Below are positions 16,873 to 27,461 of a DNA stretch of 64,000 bases, piece after piece. The notes beneath the pieces are model-generated. The model was not told the origin of the DNA, did no database searches, and was given only the letters and a program-made list of their open reading frames with translations. Positions within the stretch are counted from its first letter, which is position 1. Every line of letters begins with the position of its first letter. This DNA is from Oscillospiraceae bacterium (GTDB lineage: Bacteria; Bacillota; Clostridia; Oscillospirales; Ruminococcaceae), in the NCBI GenBank assembly GCA_902362965.1, contig CABIYQ010000005.1, forward strand, positions 137,877 through 201,876. The letters are read 5' to 3'. A program made the translations under genes and the position numbers.

Positions 16873-19800
16873 ATGGATAAAAAACAAATAAAAGAGAATA
16901 TTGTAAAAATCAGAAATAACGGCATAAAATTATGGACAGAAGATGGAAAACTCAGATTTAAAGCGCCGAAAGGCGCAATGAATGATGAATTTCTTTCATT
17001 TTTAAAGGATAATAAAGCTGACGTAATAAAAGCTTTGGATGAAGAAAACGGTATTGTTCTGACAGAAGACGTTGAAAACAGATATGAAACCTTTCCTCTT
17101 ACTGATATTCAATCAGCTTATCTTCTTGGAAGAAGACAGGATTTTGCATATGGCGGAGTTGCGTGTCACATCTATATGGAAATAAAATATAATTGTGAAT
17201 TTGATACTGAAAGAGCTGCTGGCGTGTGGCAGAAAATATACGAGCATCATGAAATGCTTCATTCTGTAATAAACAGAGACGGTTATCAGGTCATACTTAA
17301 AAATTTTTCAAAACTGAACGTAAATTGTTATGATTTTGAAAAGACAGATAACTCCGGGGAAAAATTCAGCCAAATACGCAGGGAGTTGAGTCATAAGATA
17401 TATGATACGGAAAAAGAGCCTTTGTTTACAGTTGCTTTTTCAAAATTTACAGATAAAACAATAATGCATTTTTCAATTGAATTTATAATTGCAGACTGGA
17501 TGAGTATATGGACAATATTGTCACAGTTTGAAGAACTCTATTTTGGAAAAGTACAAAAGCTGGCTGAAGTTGATGTGAGTTTCAGAGATTATGTTATTTC
17601 AGCGTCAAAAATAAAAGATACAATAAGCTATGAAAACGATAAAGAGTACTGGATGAAGAAAATCGACAGTATTCCCAAAGCTCCTGCACTTCCTTTGAAC
17701 ATTAATACGGATAAGAACAAATATTCTGATAAAGTTACATTTGAAAGAAAAAATATGTCACTTTCAAAGACAAAATGGGATAACTTCAAATCAATATGCG
17801 GTAAATTCGGTATAACGCCGACATCGGCTGTTATGACGGCGTATGCCTATGTTCTTGAAAGGTGGAGCAGAAATAAAAAATTCAGTATAAACATGACAGT
17901 TTTGAACAGACTGCCCCTTCATGAAAATATTGGCAGGGTTATCGGTGATTTTACATCTGTAGATATTGTTGATGTTGATATGAGCAAAAATGAAAGCTTT
18001 ATTGATTACGGAAAGCAAGTGAATAAAACTCTTTTTGAAAATCTTGATCACAGACTTTTTTCAGGCGTTGAAGTAATACGTGAGCTTTCAAGAAAAAAAG
18101 GCGGCGATTACGCTTTTATGCCTATCGTTTTCACAAGCGCTATAGGTCTTATCAACAATGATATGACAAATTTAAAAGGCGATTTGAGTTATGGTATAAG
18201 TCAGACTCCGCAGGTTTTTATAGATTGTCAGGTTATGGACGGAGTTTTTGGATTACAAGTGAACTGGGACGTTAGAAAAGGCGTTTTTGAAGAGACTGTT
18301 ATTGATGATATGTTCAGTATTTTTGAAAAATTGCTCAATGATTTGAGCGTTTCAAAAGAAAATTGGGAAAAGAACGAAGCTTTGAAATTACCACAATGGC
18401 AGGAAAAATTATTTAAAGATGTAAATAATACTGCAAAGGAATTGCCGCGTCATCTCATTCATTCAAAAATACTTGAATGCGCAGCAAAAACACCTGACAG
18501 AATCGCTCTTGCCGATGAAAACGGCACGGTTACATACGGCGATATGATTGACAAGGCAGAAAAGCTTGCAGCCGAAATAGTTTTGTCAGGAGCAGTGAAA
18601 AATGATATTGTAGCAATTATCGTTGAAAAGTCAATAGATCAGATAATTGCTGCGATTGCTGCTCTGATCGCAGGCTGCACCTATCTTCCTCTTGATGTTA
18701 CGCAGGGAGAAAAAAGAAGAAATTATATCCTTGAAGAAACAAAATGCAAATATTTGTTTTCATTAAAAAAATACGGTTTTGATTTTGATAAAAATATTAA
18801 AGCCGTGTATTTAGATAAGTTTGATTATGTTGCGCCTGTAAAAACAAAGGAATTTCCTGTTGCAGACGAAAATTCCCTTGCGTATATCATATATACGTCC
18901 GGTTCAACGGGAAATCCGAAAGGAGTTGCCATTTCGCATAAAGCGGCGGTCAATACAATTGAAGATATAAATATGAGATATAATGTTACAGAAAATGACG
19001 TTGTATTAAACATTGCGCAGCTTAATTTTGATTTGTCTGTATACGATATATTCGGACTGCTTTCAGTCGGAGGAACAGTTGTCGTGCCGTCTGTTGATAA
19101 ATATACAAATCCTGCCCACTGGAAAAAGATTATAACGAAATATAAAGTATCGGTATGGAATTCCGTTCCGTCATTTATGCAGATGTTTACTGTCTTGAAA
19201 AACGAAACAAATGAAGAGGAATTGGATTCTATCCGGCTTGTTATGCTGTCGGGAGATTGGATACCGGTTTCACTGCCAAATGAAATTATGAGCATGGCAC
19301 GAAACGCTAGAATTGTTTCTTTGGGCGGAGCAACAGAAGCGTCTATTTGGTCGATATACCATGAATATGAAGCGGAGGACGCAGATAAGGTAAGTATTCC
19401 ATATGGAAAACCTTTATATAATCAGGGGTATAAGGTCCTAGATGAAAAATTAAACGATTGTCCTGTATTTACGGCAGGAGAACTTTATATAACAGGCACT
19501 GGACTTGCAGATGAATATTATCTCAGTAAAGAGCTTACGGAAAAGAGTTTCTTTATTCACCCTGTAACTTTTGAGAGAGTTTACCGAACAGGCGATTTCG
19601 GCAGATATATGCCAAACGGTGATATAGAGTTTCTTGGGAGAAAAGACAGTCAGGTTAAGGTTAAAGGTTTTAGAATTGAACTCACAGAAATCGAATCTAT
19701 AATAAAAAATTATGAAGGTATTATAAATGCTGCCGTTGTCGTAAGCAAATCGGGCGTGGAGAATAAAATTTTTGCGTATGCTGAAGCTGATGAAAGCAAA

Positions 19801-20784
19801 ATAAATAAAGATGATTTTATGGAGTATTTAAAATCATCATTGACCTCTTATATGATACCGTCGGTAATAAAATTTGTTGATTCTTTGCCTTTAAGTCAAA
19901 ACGGAAAAATTGACAGAAAAAAACTTATTGAAATGTCATCTGATACGATCAATGAAAGAATTGGTGATACTGAAAATGAAAATATGACAGAGCTTGAAAA
20001 AAGTATTTCTGAACTTTTTTCAGAAGCAATAGGCTGTTCTTTCATATCTGCCGGTCAAAATTTATATGAAATGGGCGCAGATTCTCTTATTATGGCACAA
20101 AGTGCAGGAAAAATAAGAAATGAATATATACCTGATGTTTCGTTTGATTCAATCCTTTCAAATATACTCAATAGTCCGACGGTTAGAGGAATTGCAGCTT
20201 ATATTGAAAATATAACTGATTCTGACAAGAAGAATGCTGATATATCTGATAGTACACAAAATACGGAAGATTCGATCAATGAAAATATATTTATAAAGAA
20301 ATTCAGTGAAGGAAACGAAAAGGCTGTTGTTGTAATACACAGCAACAACGGCGATCTTGAAAGCATTGAGTCTGAAATAGATAATATTGTTTCAGATTCA
20401 GATGAAGAAGTTATTTTCATCGGAGTAAAAAACAAGGATTATTTTTGCAGTCTTTCAGAACAAAATGCTGTTGAAATCCTTGGCGGGGAATATGCTGATG
20501 AAATAATGAAGTGTAACAAATCGTCATACCGTTTTATCGGATATAATATAGGCGGCGCTGTTGCCGTTGAAGCAGCTTCAAGACTTCTCAACAGTGATGT
20601 TGAAGTTTCAGAAGTTGAAATAATTGATTATGCTGAAGAAAGTAAAAATGAAATTGCCGAAAAAAGCGTTTTATTTGGCAAAGCAGAACCTAATTTGTAT
20701 ATGGGTAATATTGCATATAAGGGCAATGATGAAGGTGCAGAAAAATGGCAGGAAAGCTGTCTCGGTGAATTCAGAAGAATATAA
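16873..20784 (+). CDS. NRPS module: TubC docking-Cy-A(Cys)-PCP-degenerate thioesterase-like
   Basis: 1303 residues. A TubC-type N-terminal docking domain (about 1-55, ending KADVIKALDEE) is followed by a cyclization domain (about 72-490). Its core motif reads E203-x4-D208-x2-S211 where D-x4-D-x2-S is the rule. The A domain (about 510-1020) has YTSGSTGNPKG, FDLSVYDIFG, GGATEASIW and YRTGDFG; the code reads D-L-Y-N-M-S-L-I-W, i.e. cysteine. The PCP serine is S1071 (GADSL). The last 160 residues resemble a thioesterase, but the nucleophile elbow reads G-Y-N1225-I-G-G, with Asn for Ser. The module therefore adds and cyclises one cysteine but probably cannot hydrolyse it off. A good ribosome site (aggag) precedes the ATG. 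Confidence 0.93.
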   Translation: MDKKQIKENIVKIRNNGIKLWTEDGKLRFKAPKGAMNDEFLSFLKDNKADVIKALDEENGIVLTEDVENRYETFPLTDIQSAYLLGRRQDFAYGGVACHIYMEIKYNCEFDTERAAGVWQKIYEHHEMLHSVINRDGYQVILKNFSKLNVNCYDFEKTDNSGEKFSQIRRELSHKIYDTEKEPLFTVAFSKFTDKTIMHFSIEFIIADWMSIWTILSQFEELYFGKVQKLAEVDVSFRDYVISASKIKDTISYENDKEYWMKKIDSIPKAPALPLNINTDKNKYSDKVTFERKNMSLSKTKWDNFKSICGKFGITPTSAVMTAYAYVLERWSRNKKFSINMTVLNRLPLHENIGRVIGDFTSVDIVDVDMSKNESFIDYGKQVNKTLFENLDHRLFSGVEVIRELSRKKGGDYAFMPIVFTSAIGLINNDMTNLKGDLSYGISQTPQVFIDCQVMDGVFGLQVNWDVRKGVFEETVIDDMFSIFEKLLNDLSVSKENWEKNEALKLPQWQEKLFKDVNNTAKELPRHLIHSKILECAAKTPDRIALADENGTVTYGDMIDKAEKLAAEIVLSGAVKNDIVAIIVEKSIDQIIAAIAALIAGCTYLPLDVTQGEKRRNYILEETKCKYLFSLKKYGFDFDKNIKAVYLDKFDYVAPVKTKEFPVADENSLAYIIYTSGSTGNPKGVAISHKAAVNTIEDINMRYNVTENDVVLNIAQLNFDLSVYDIFGLLSVGGTVVVPSVDKYTNPAHWKKIITKYKVSVWNSVPSFMQMFTVLKNETNEEELDSIRLVMLSGDWIPVSLPNEIMSMARNARIVSLGGATEASIWSIYHEYEAEDADKVSIPYGKPLYNQGYKVLDEKLNDCPVFTAGELYITGTGLADEYYLSKELTEKSFFIHPVTFERVYRTGDFGRYMPNGDIEFLGRKDSQVKVKGFRIELTEIESIIKNYEGIINAAVVVSKSGVENKIFAYAEADESKINKDDFMEYLKSSLTSYMIPSVIKFVDSLPLSQNGKIDRKKLIEMSSDTINERIGDTENENMTELEKSISELFSEAIGCSFISAGQNLYEMGADSLIMAQSAGKIRNEYIPDVSFDSILSNILNSPTVRGIAAYIENITDSDKKNADISDSTQNTEDSINENIFIKKFSEGNEKAVVVIHSNNGDLESIESEIDNIVSDSDEEVIFIGVKNKDYFCSLSEQNAVEILGGEYADEIMKCNKSSYRFIGYNIGGAVAVEAASRLLNSDVEVSEVEIIDYAEESKNEIAEKSVLFGKAEPNLYMGNIAYKGNDEGAEKWQESCLGEFRRI

Positions 20785-20795
20785 AGGAGAAATAC

Positions 20796-23700
20796 ATGAA
20801 AATTTTTAGTTTTATCGACAGTATGAAAAAATTCAGCAGGGAAATGCCTGATGACGATATTTTAGTACAGTATGAACTGAATGGTGAAAAGCAGCCGCTG
20901 TCATTTGTCAATTTTGAAAAGAGAGTTATGTCCTTTGCAGCGCTTTTAAATGAAAATGGAATAAAAAAAGGCGATAATGTTATTCTTTTATACGTTGACG
21001 TAATGGACTTTATAGTTGCTTTTTATGCGTGTATGTATATCGGAGCAGTTGCTGTTCCTGTAGATTTTCCGACTGACCCTTCAAATATTGAAAAGTGGGA
21101 ACTTATAGCAAAAGATTCAGGTGCAGGATTTATTCTCACTTCAAAAAAATCTTCCGAAATGCTTGCAAAAATTACGTCATTATCTGAAACGCTTTCAGAA
21201 CTTGATATATTATCTGAGGATATGGCTGAAAGAAAAATGGAAGCAGTTGAAGTCGACAGTCAAGATCTTGTAACATTGCAGTACACATCAGGTTCTACAG
21301 GAAATCCGAAAGGAGTAATGGTAAGCTATGAAAATCTTTTGACTAATATTGATGTGATAGGAAAGTATCTAGATCTTGGAAAATCAAAGAGTTTCATAAC
21401 TTGGCTGCCTTATTATCACGCAATGGGACTGATTGCATCAATGCTTTCACCTATTTATTATGGCGGTAAATCAGTTATAGTTCCTGCACAGTATTTCACT
21501 CAGAATCCGCTTTTATGGTTCAAGGCAATTACAGAATATAAAGGCGAATATACTGTTGCTCCTAATTTTGCATATGAGCTTATGGCAAATGTTCTTGAAA
21601 AACTATCCGACGACGAAAAAAGCAAATATTCGCTTAAAAGCATAGTAAGATGCATTTCAGGTTCTGAACCTGTGCATATAAACACATTTATACGTTTTTT
21701 CAATCAGGTTGAGAAAATCGGTCTTGATAAACGTACAATCATGTTTGCCTACGGACAGTCGGAAGCAACATTAGTTGAAACAGCTTACAGGATAGGCGAA
21801 GATCTGACGATAATCAAAGCAGATTTAAATAAACTGAATTCAGGGATCATTGACGTTATTGAAGAAACCAGTTTTTATAATATCAATGAAATGATAGATG
21901 AAAAGTCAGATAAAGAAGTTTTCCTTGTTGCAAACGGAACGGCAATATCAGATCATGAAATTACTATAAGAGATCCTCAAAGCGGAGAAAAACTCGGAGC
22001 ATATACTGTCGGTGAAATATATTCACACGGTCCGAGCATTACAAACGGATATTATAATAATCCGGAAGCAACGGAAGAAAGTTTTGGTACAGATGAAAAT
22101 GGAGCGAGATACTTAAAGACAGGTGACCTTGGATTTCTTAATAAAAAAGGTGAGCTTTTCATTACGGGAAGAAAAAAAGACCTTATTATTATACGCGGGA
22201 AAAATTTCTATCCGCAGGATATCGAAAGGACGGTTTTTCTTACAGACAGCAGCTTTGTGGATAATGGTACGGCAGCGTTCAGCTCTGTGGAGGACGATAC
22301 TGAAAAGCTCATAATTGTCCAGGCGCTAAAAGACGGTATTGAATCCCAAGAATATGAAAAACTTTCTGCAAAAATCAGAAACAATGTTTTAATTAGATTT
22401 TCTATAGAAGTTGATACAGTTATTTTCGTCAGAGACGGTAATATTGAAAAAACCGCTTCAGGAAAAATCCAGAGAAAAGCAAATAAAGAAAGATATTATA
22501 CAAAAAATGACGATGCCATTCTCTTTGTCAAGAATTTTGAAGAAACTGGCGCAGCACAAAATACTAAGAAAATTGAAATACGTGAAAATGATATTTTCAG
22601 TGATTTAATAGGCTTTATTTCAGAAAGTTCGGGTCTTACAATTTTTGATATTGATTATAATGCAACTTTCCCAGAGCTTGGAATATCTTCAATGATGCTT
22701 TATTCTTTAAAGAATCATATAGAAGAAAAATACAATATCAGCATCGACGCTGCATCTGTTACTGCAAACAATACAATAAGAAAAATGACAGGTTATATAT
22801 ATTCACTCGTCTCTGGCAGTGAAAATATATCAAAAAAAAAAATAAAATCAAATCAGTATAAGATAGATACTGATAACAGATATAAGCCTTTTCCGTTAAA
22901 TGACATTCAGAAAGCCTATTGGGTGGGAAGGAACAAGGATGTATCTTGGGGAGGAGTGAGCTGCTACGGGTATTGTGAATTTGATTTGAAATACCTTGAT
23001 TTGCAGAAGTTTGAAGCTGCGGTGAAAAAGCTTGTTGAAAGGCATGAGATGCTGAGAACTGTTATAGACAGTAATGGTATGCAGCAAATCAGACACAGCA
23101 GCGAAATAAAAATTCCGCTTACAATATATTCTGAAAATGACATAGAAAATGCAAAAGAATTTGCGGAAAAAATAAGACATGAAATGGAACATATGGTTAT
23201 TCCGACTGACAGACTTCTTTTTGAGTTCAGAGTTCTTCCTTTGGGAGATAATATATACAGATTTTTTTCAGGAGTCGATCTGATGGCGGCAGACGCAATG
23301 AGCTTGTTCCTTATGTGGAATGATCTTGACGCATTATATAACGGTGAAGAACTTCCTGAAATAAATTCATCTTTCAGAGATTATGTAACATATATGTCTA
23401 ACCCTGTAAAAAAAGAAAAGTACCGGAAGGATAAAGAATTCTGGATGAAAAAGCTAGAAGATTTTCCTCCTTCGCCGGAACTGCCTGTAGATCTGTCTCT
23501 TGAGAAAAAAGAAAAGGGAAAATTCAAAAGATATCAGCATCTTATAAAAAAAGATGACTGGAAAAGATTTGTAAAAATTTCTGCCGGTTATGGATTGACG
23601 CCTTCAGCCGCATTGCTTGCCGTGTACTCTGAAGTCATTTCAGGATTTGGCTGCGGCAGCAGATTCGGAGTTATAGTGACTGTTTTCGGAAGAGATAATG

Positions 23701-26700
23701 TATCAGATGATATAGTAAATGTTATGGGTGATTTTACAAAGCTTGCGCTTGTTGATATAAAAAGAGACGATGTTTCTTTTGTGCAGAATGCTTTGAATAT
23801 ACAGAACGAACTTCAGGAAAGTATTTATCACAGTGATTTCAGTGCGGTCGAATATATTAAGGAAATAGGAAAGGTTTCAGCTGAAAATAATATATATCCT
23901 GTTGTGTTTACAAGCGGAATAGGTTCTGAAAAAATAACACAAAATATGTTTTTTGATAATGTAATCTATTCATCGTCAACTACACCGCAGGTGTTTATGG
24001 ATCATCAGGTCTTTGAAATAGGCGAAGATGTTCTTATAAGCTGGGATGTTCTTGAGGGAATATATGCAGGCAATAATGCAGAAGTAATGTTTGAAGTATA
24101 TATCAGACTTTTAAGCAACGCTTCCTCTGACAGAGCATTCTGGGAAAATAAGGTTTCAGACCTCAGACCGCATTCTCAGGTAAGAATTCATGAAAAGGTA
24201 AATCAGACAGATAAAGATACAGGAGATCATTTTCTTTATGAATTTATAATGAAAAACTTCAAAGAGAAACCGCAGAACAGAGCAATAGTTTTTGAAGATA
24301 AGATATATACATATGGCGATTTACATAGGAAAGTAAATGGAGTTGCGGCTATTCTGGAAAACAAAAATATCAGACAGGGGGACAGGGTTATAATTCAGTG
24401 CCGGAAATCCCCTGAGCAGATAGCGGCAATAATTGCAGTTGTAATGTGCGGCGGAGTTTATGTTCCTGTTTCATATGATCAGCCTTTGACGCGTACAAAA
24501 GAGATTTTTAATTCCTCTGAAGCAAAATGCATAATATCTGATATTTCGTACGATAAATTTGACGATCTGAGTGAATATATTATTGATATATATTGTGATT
24601 CGAAAAAAGAATATAATTTTGAAAATATCAGTAATTCAGCGGATAGTCTCGCTTATATAATTTACACTTCAGGCTCAACGGGAAAACCAAAAGGAGCTGC
24701 AATAACACACAGATCTGCAATGAATACGATAATTGATGTAAACAATAAGTATGATGTCAATGAAAATAGTGCGGTCATAGCAGTTTCATCAGCAAGCTTT
24801 GATTTGTCAGTTTATGATATGTTCGGAATACTTTCAGCAGGCGGTCTGATTGTTCTGCCAACTGAAAAGGAAAGGACTAGTCCGGAATACTGGTTCAGAA
24901 GTGCGGAAAAATATAACGTTACAATCTGGAATTCTGTTCCGTCACTGTTTGATTTGTTTCTTGATTATCTTGAAACAAAAAAATTAAAAAATAAAACTCT
25001 TAAAAGCGTTATATTGTCAGGTGACTGGATACCTCTTCATGTTCCTGAAAAAATGAGCAAGTACATTCCAAAAGCTTTGCTTATTAGTATGGGCGGCGCT
25101 ACCGAAGCGTCTATATGGTCAAATTATTACGAGGTAAAGAAATTCAATCCTCAATGGAAATCAATACCGTATGGTTACCCTCTTGAAAATCAAAAATTTT
25201 TTATTCTTGACGAGTTTAACAGGCAATGCCCTGATATGGTAGCGGGCAGACTTTTTATAGCAGGCAAGGGAGTTGCTCAGGGTTATTATAACAGTCCCGA
25301 AATAACAGAAAAATCTTTTCAGCATATTGTAAGCGTATATGACGGAATTTTATATGAGACCGGCGACTGGGGAAGATATCATAAAAACGGCTGTATAGAA
25401 TTCCTCGGAAGAAAAGATAATCAGCTTAAAATAAATGGGTACAGGGTTGAAATAGGTGAAATCCAGGAAGTGATGAAAAAATCAGGTGCGGAAGATTCTG
25501 TTATTGTATTAATAGGTGAAAAGGCAGATAATAAAAGACTTATCGCATTTGTTGTTTCATCATACGGTGAAAATGAAATGAAAGCAAATATGAGAAAATA
25601 TCTGCCTGAATATTTTATTCCTGATAAAATTATGGTCATGGAAAAATTTCCTGTAACGCCAAACGGTAAAATTGATCGAAAAGCGCTTATTTCTGAATAT
25701 GAAAAAAATAATAAATCAACATCTCCGGCTGTAAACAGAGTTCTGAATGAAACCGAAAAGAAAATAACAGAAATAATAAAAGAAGTTTTATCTGCTGAAA
25801 GTATAGATATAAATGAAAGCTTTATGACGTTGGGCGTTTCATCTGTTGAGATAATAAAAATTGCAAATCATCTTGAAGTTGCATTTGGTGAAAGACCAGA
25901 TATAAGTGAAATAATGGCATATAAAAATATAGGCGGGCTTCTTGATTTCTATAATGATAAAAAACAAACGGAAAAGCCGAAAAAAGCTGAAGATAAAAAA
26001 GAAAATACTATAAAGACTTTTCTTGAAGAACTTCTTAAAAGGAATATTTACTTAAGAAATGAAAACGGAAAGCTTAAATTCACTGCTGAAAAAAATTCTC
26101 TTACAGATGAAATAAGATCTGAAATAAAAAATAGAAGGTCAGAGATACTTGAATATCTGAGTGAGTCTGAAAATATTCTCGACAGTAGGGAAATACCTCT
26201 CAAACCTATTCAAAGGGCATATGTTATCGGAAGAAGCGACAAGTATGAGCTTGGAAACATCGGAGCTCATTATTATACCGAGTTTATCTGGAATGAGTGT
26301 AATGTGAAGCGGCTTGAGACAGCAGTAAACTGCGTAGTTCAAAGTCAGGATATAATGCGTATGGTGATAAACGATAACGGTACGCAGACTTTGCCTGAAG
26401 CTGTTCATCACTATGAAGTAAAGGTTTTTGATTTTGATGAAAAAGCTCTTGCCGATTACAGAAATGAAATATCACACCGGACATATAAAATAGGTTCGTG
26501 GCCTATGTTTGAAATATCCGTCAGCAACGTAAACGGTGAAAAGCATATTCATTTCAGTATAGACTGCATTATTCTTGATGGCTGGAGCGCCTATATGTTT
26601 ATGGAACAGATTTTTCGTAAATACAATGGTCTTGAGATAACCGCACCATCTATTGGTTTTGGCGAATATATACGTCTTGAGGAAGATTATTTAAAGAAAA

Positions 26701-27443
26701 ATAATTATAGAGAAAAATCTTTGGAGTTCTGGAAAAAACGTATAAAAGAACTTCCGCCGGCGCCTCAGCTGCCTTATGTAAAGGCAATGAGTGAAGTTGA
26801 CAAACCTTATTTTAAAAGACTTCAGTATGCCTTGAATGAAGAACTGTCAGCAAAACTTGAAAGCAATATAAAAAAATATAATTGCACCGAATCGGTTGTT
26901 ATATGCGGCGCATATATGAAAACGCTTTTTAGCTGGTGCAATGAAAAGCCTTTCACGCTCAATCTTACGTTATTCAACAGGATCCCTGTTTGCGAAGATA
27001 TATCAGACGTATTCGGCGATTTTACAAATACGACATTTATTGCATATAACAGAAAAGAAAGCTTTCTTGAGGATATAGAAGATATAAAAAATCAGATGAT
27101 ATATGCAATTGAAAACAGATATGTAAACGGAATAGAGATAGTTAAGGAAATATCAGACGAAAATTCAAACAAGGCTGTATTTCCTGTTGTGTTCACAAGT
27201 ATGCTTCGTTCAGGAAGCGATACTGATAATGAAATATATTATCCGGAAAATATGAAAGAGGTATATGCGCTGAGCCAGACGCCGCAGGTATCTCTTGATC
27301 ATCAGATATATAACAGAAATGGAAAATACGTTTTTGTGTGGGACTATGTTTCACAGCTTTATGATGAGAAAGAGATAATGAACTGTTTTGACAGGTATAT
27401 TGAATTCATCAGAGAAATTGCTGATAATAATAAATGGAACTGA
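20796..27443 (+). CDS. Hybrid starter NRPS: FAAL-ACP-Cy-A(Cys)-PCP-TubC-Cy
   Basis: 2215 residues, the loading protein. A fatty acyl-AMP ligase (about 1-580; LQYTSGSTGNPKG at 161-172, WLPYYHAMGLI) activates an acyl chain and passes it to an ACP (S632 in LGISS). A cyclization domain follows with D828-x4-D833-x2-S836. The A domain has YTSGSTGKPKG, FDLSVYDMFG and GGATEASIW; its code reads D-L-Y-N-I-S-M-I-W, cysteine-like. The PCP serine is S1683 (GVSS). A TubC-like segment (about 1738-1793) and a second cyclization domain (D1923-x4-D1928-x2-S1931) end the protein with no A or PCP behind them. That last Cy must therefore act on a cysteine carried by another protein, most simply the A-MT*-PCP protein. 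It starts 11 bases after the upstream stop with a site aaaggag. Confidence 0.93.
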   Translation: MKIFSFIDSMKKFSREMPDDDILVQYELNGEKQPLSFVNFEKRVMSFAALLNENGIKKGDNVILLYVDVMDFIVAFYACMYIGAVAVPVDFPTDPSNIEKWELIAKDSGAGFILTSKKSSEMLAKITSLSETLSELDILSEDMAERKMEAVEVDSQDLVTLQYTSGSTGNPKGVMVSYENLLTNIDVIGKYLDLGKSKSFITWLPYYHAMGLIASMLSPIYYGGKSVIVPAQYFTQNPLLWFKAITEYKGEYTVAPNFAYELMANVLEKLSDDEKSKYSLKSIVRCISGSEPVHINTFIRFFNQVEKIGLDKRTIMFAYGQSEATLVETAYRIGEDLTIIKADLNKLNSGIIDVIEETSFYNINEMIDEKSDKEVFLVANGTAISDHEITIRDPQSGEKLGAYTVGEIYSHGPSITNGYYNNPEATEESFGTDENGARYLKTGDLGFLNKKGELFITGRKKDLIIIRGKNFYPQDIERTVFLTDSSFVDNGTAAFSSVEDDTEKLIIVQALKDGIESQEYEKLSAKIRNNVLIRFSIEVDTVIFVRDGNIEKTASGKIQRKANKERYYTKNDDAILFVKNFEETGAAQNTKKIEIRENDIFSDLIGFISESSGLTIFDIDYNATFPELGISSMMLYSLKNHIEEKYNISIDAASVTANNTIRKMTGYIYSLVSGSENISKKKIKSNQYKIDTDNRYKPFPLNDIQKAYWVGRNKDVSWGGVSCYGYCEFDLKYLDLQKFEAAVKKLVERHEMLRTVIDSNGMQQIRHSSEIKIPLTIYSENDIENAKEFAEKIRHEMEHMVIPTDRLLFEFRVLPLGDNIYRFFSGVDLMAADAMSLFLMWNDLDALYNGEELPEINSSFRDYVTYMSNPVKKEKYRKDKEFWMKKLEDFPPSPELPVDLSLEKKEKGKFKRYQHLIKKDDWKRFVKISAGYGLTPSAALLAVYSEVISGFGCGSRFGVIVTVFGRDNVSDDIVNVMGDFTKLALVDIKRDDVSFVQNALNIQNELQESIYHSDFSAVEYIKEIGKVSAENNIYPVVFTSGIGSEKITQNMFFDNVIYSSSTTPQVFMDHQVFEIGEDVLISWDVLEGIYAGNNAEVMFEVYIRLLSNASSDRAFWENKVSDLRPHSQVRIHEKVNQTDKDTGDHFLYEFIMKNFKEKPQNRAIVFEDKIYTYGDLHRKVNGVAAILENKNIRQGDRVIIQCRKSPEQIAAIIAVVMCGGVYVPVSYDQPLTRTKEIFNSSEAKCIISDISYDKFDDLSEYIIDIYCDSKKEYNFENISNSADSLAYIIYTSGSTGKPKGAAITHRSAMNTIIDVNNKYDVNENSAVIAVSSASFDLSVYDMFGILSAGGLIVLPTEKERTSPEYWFRSAEKYNVTIWNSVPSLFDLFLDYLETKKLKNKTLKSVILSGDWIPLHVPEKMSKYIPKALLISMGGATEASIWSNYYEVKKFNPQWKSIPYGYPLENQKFFILDEFNRQCPDMVAGRLFIAGKGVAQGYYNSPEITEKSFQHIVSVYDGILYETGDWGRYHKNGCIEFLGRKDNQLKINGYRVEIGEIQEVMKKSGAEDSVIVLIGEKADNKRLIAFVVSSYGENEMKANMRKYLPEYFIPDKIMVMEKFPVTPNGKIDRKALISEYEKNNKSTSPAVNRVLNETEKKITEIIKEVLSAESIDINESFMTLGVSSVEIIKIANHLEVAFGERPDISEIMAYKNIGGLLDFYNDKKQTEKPKKAEDKKENTIKTFLEELLKRNIYLRNENGKLKFTAEKNSLTDEIRSEIKNRRSEILEYLSESENILDSREIPLKPIQRAYVIGRSDKYELGNIGAHYYTEFIWNECNVKRLETAVNCVVQSQDIMRMVINDNGTQTLPEAVHHYEVKVFDFDEKALADYRNEISHRTYKIGSWPMFEISVSNVNGEKHIHFSIDCIILDGWSAYMFMEQIFRKYNGLEITAPSIGFGEYIRLEEDYLKKNNYREKSLEFWKKRIKELPPAPQLPYVKAMSEVDKPYFKRLQYALNEELSAKLESNIKKYNCTESVVICGAYMKTLFSWCNEKPFTLNLTLFNRIPVCEDISDVFGDFTNTTFIAYNRKESFLEDIEDIKNQMIYAIENRYVNGIEIVKEISDENSNKAVFPVVFTSMLRSGSDTDNEIYYPENMKEVYALSQTPQVSLDHQIYNRNGKYVFVWDYVSQLYDEKEIMNCFDRYIEFIREIADNNKWN

Positions 27444-27461
27444 TCGAAAAAATTTTATTCA

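Noticed and set aside
18825..19295. 156-codon frame antisense to the NRPS A domain
   Set aside because: It mirrors conserved A-domain codons; no ribosome site.
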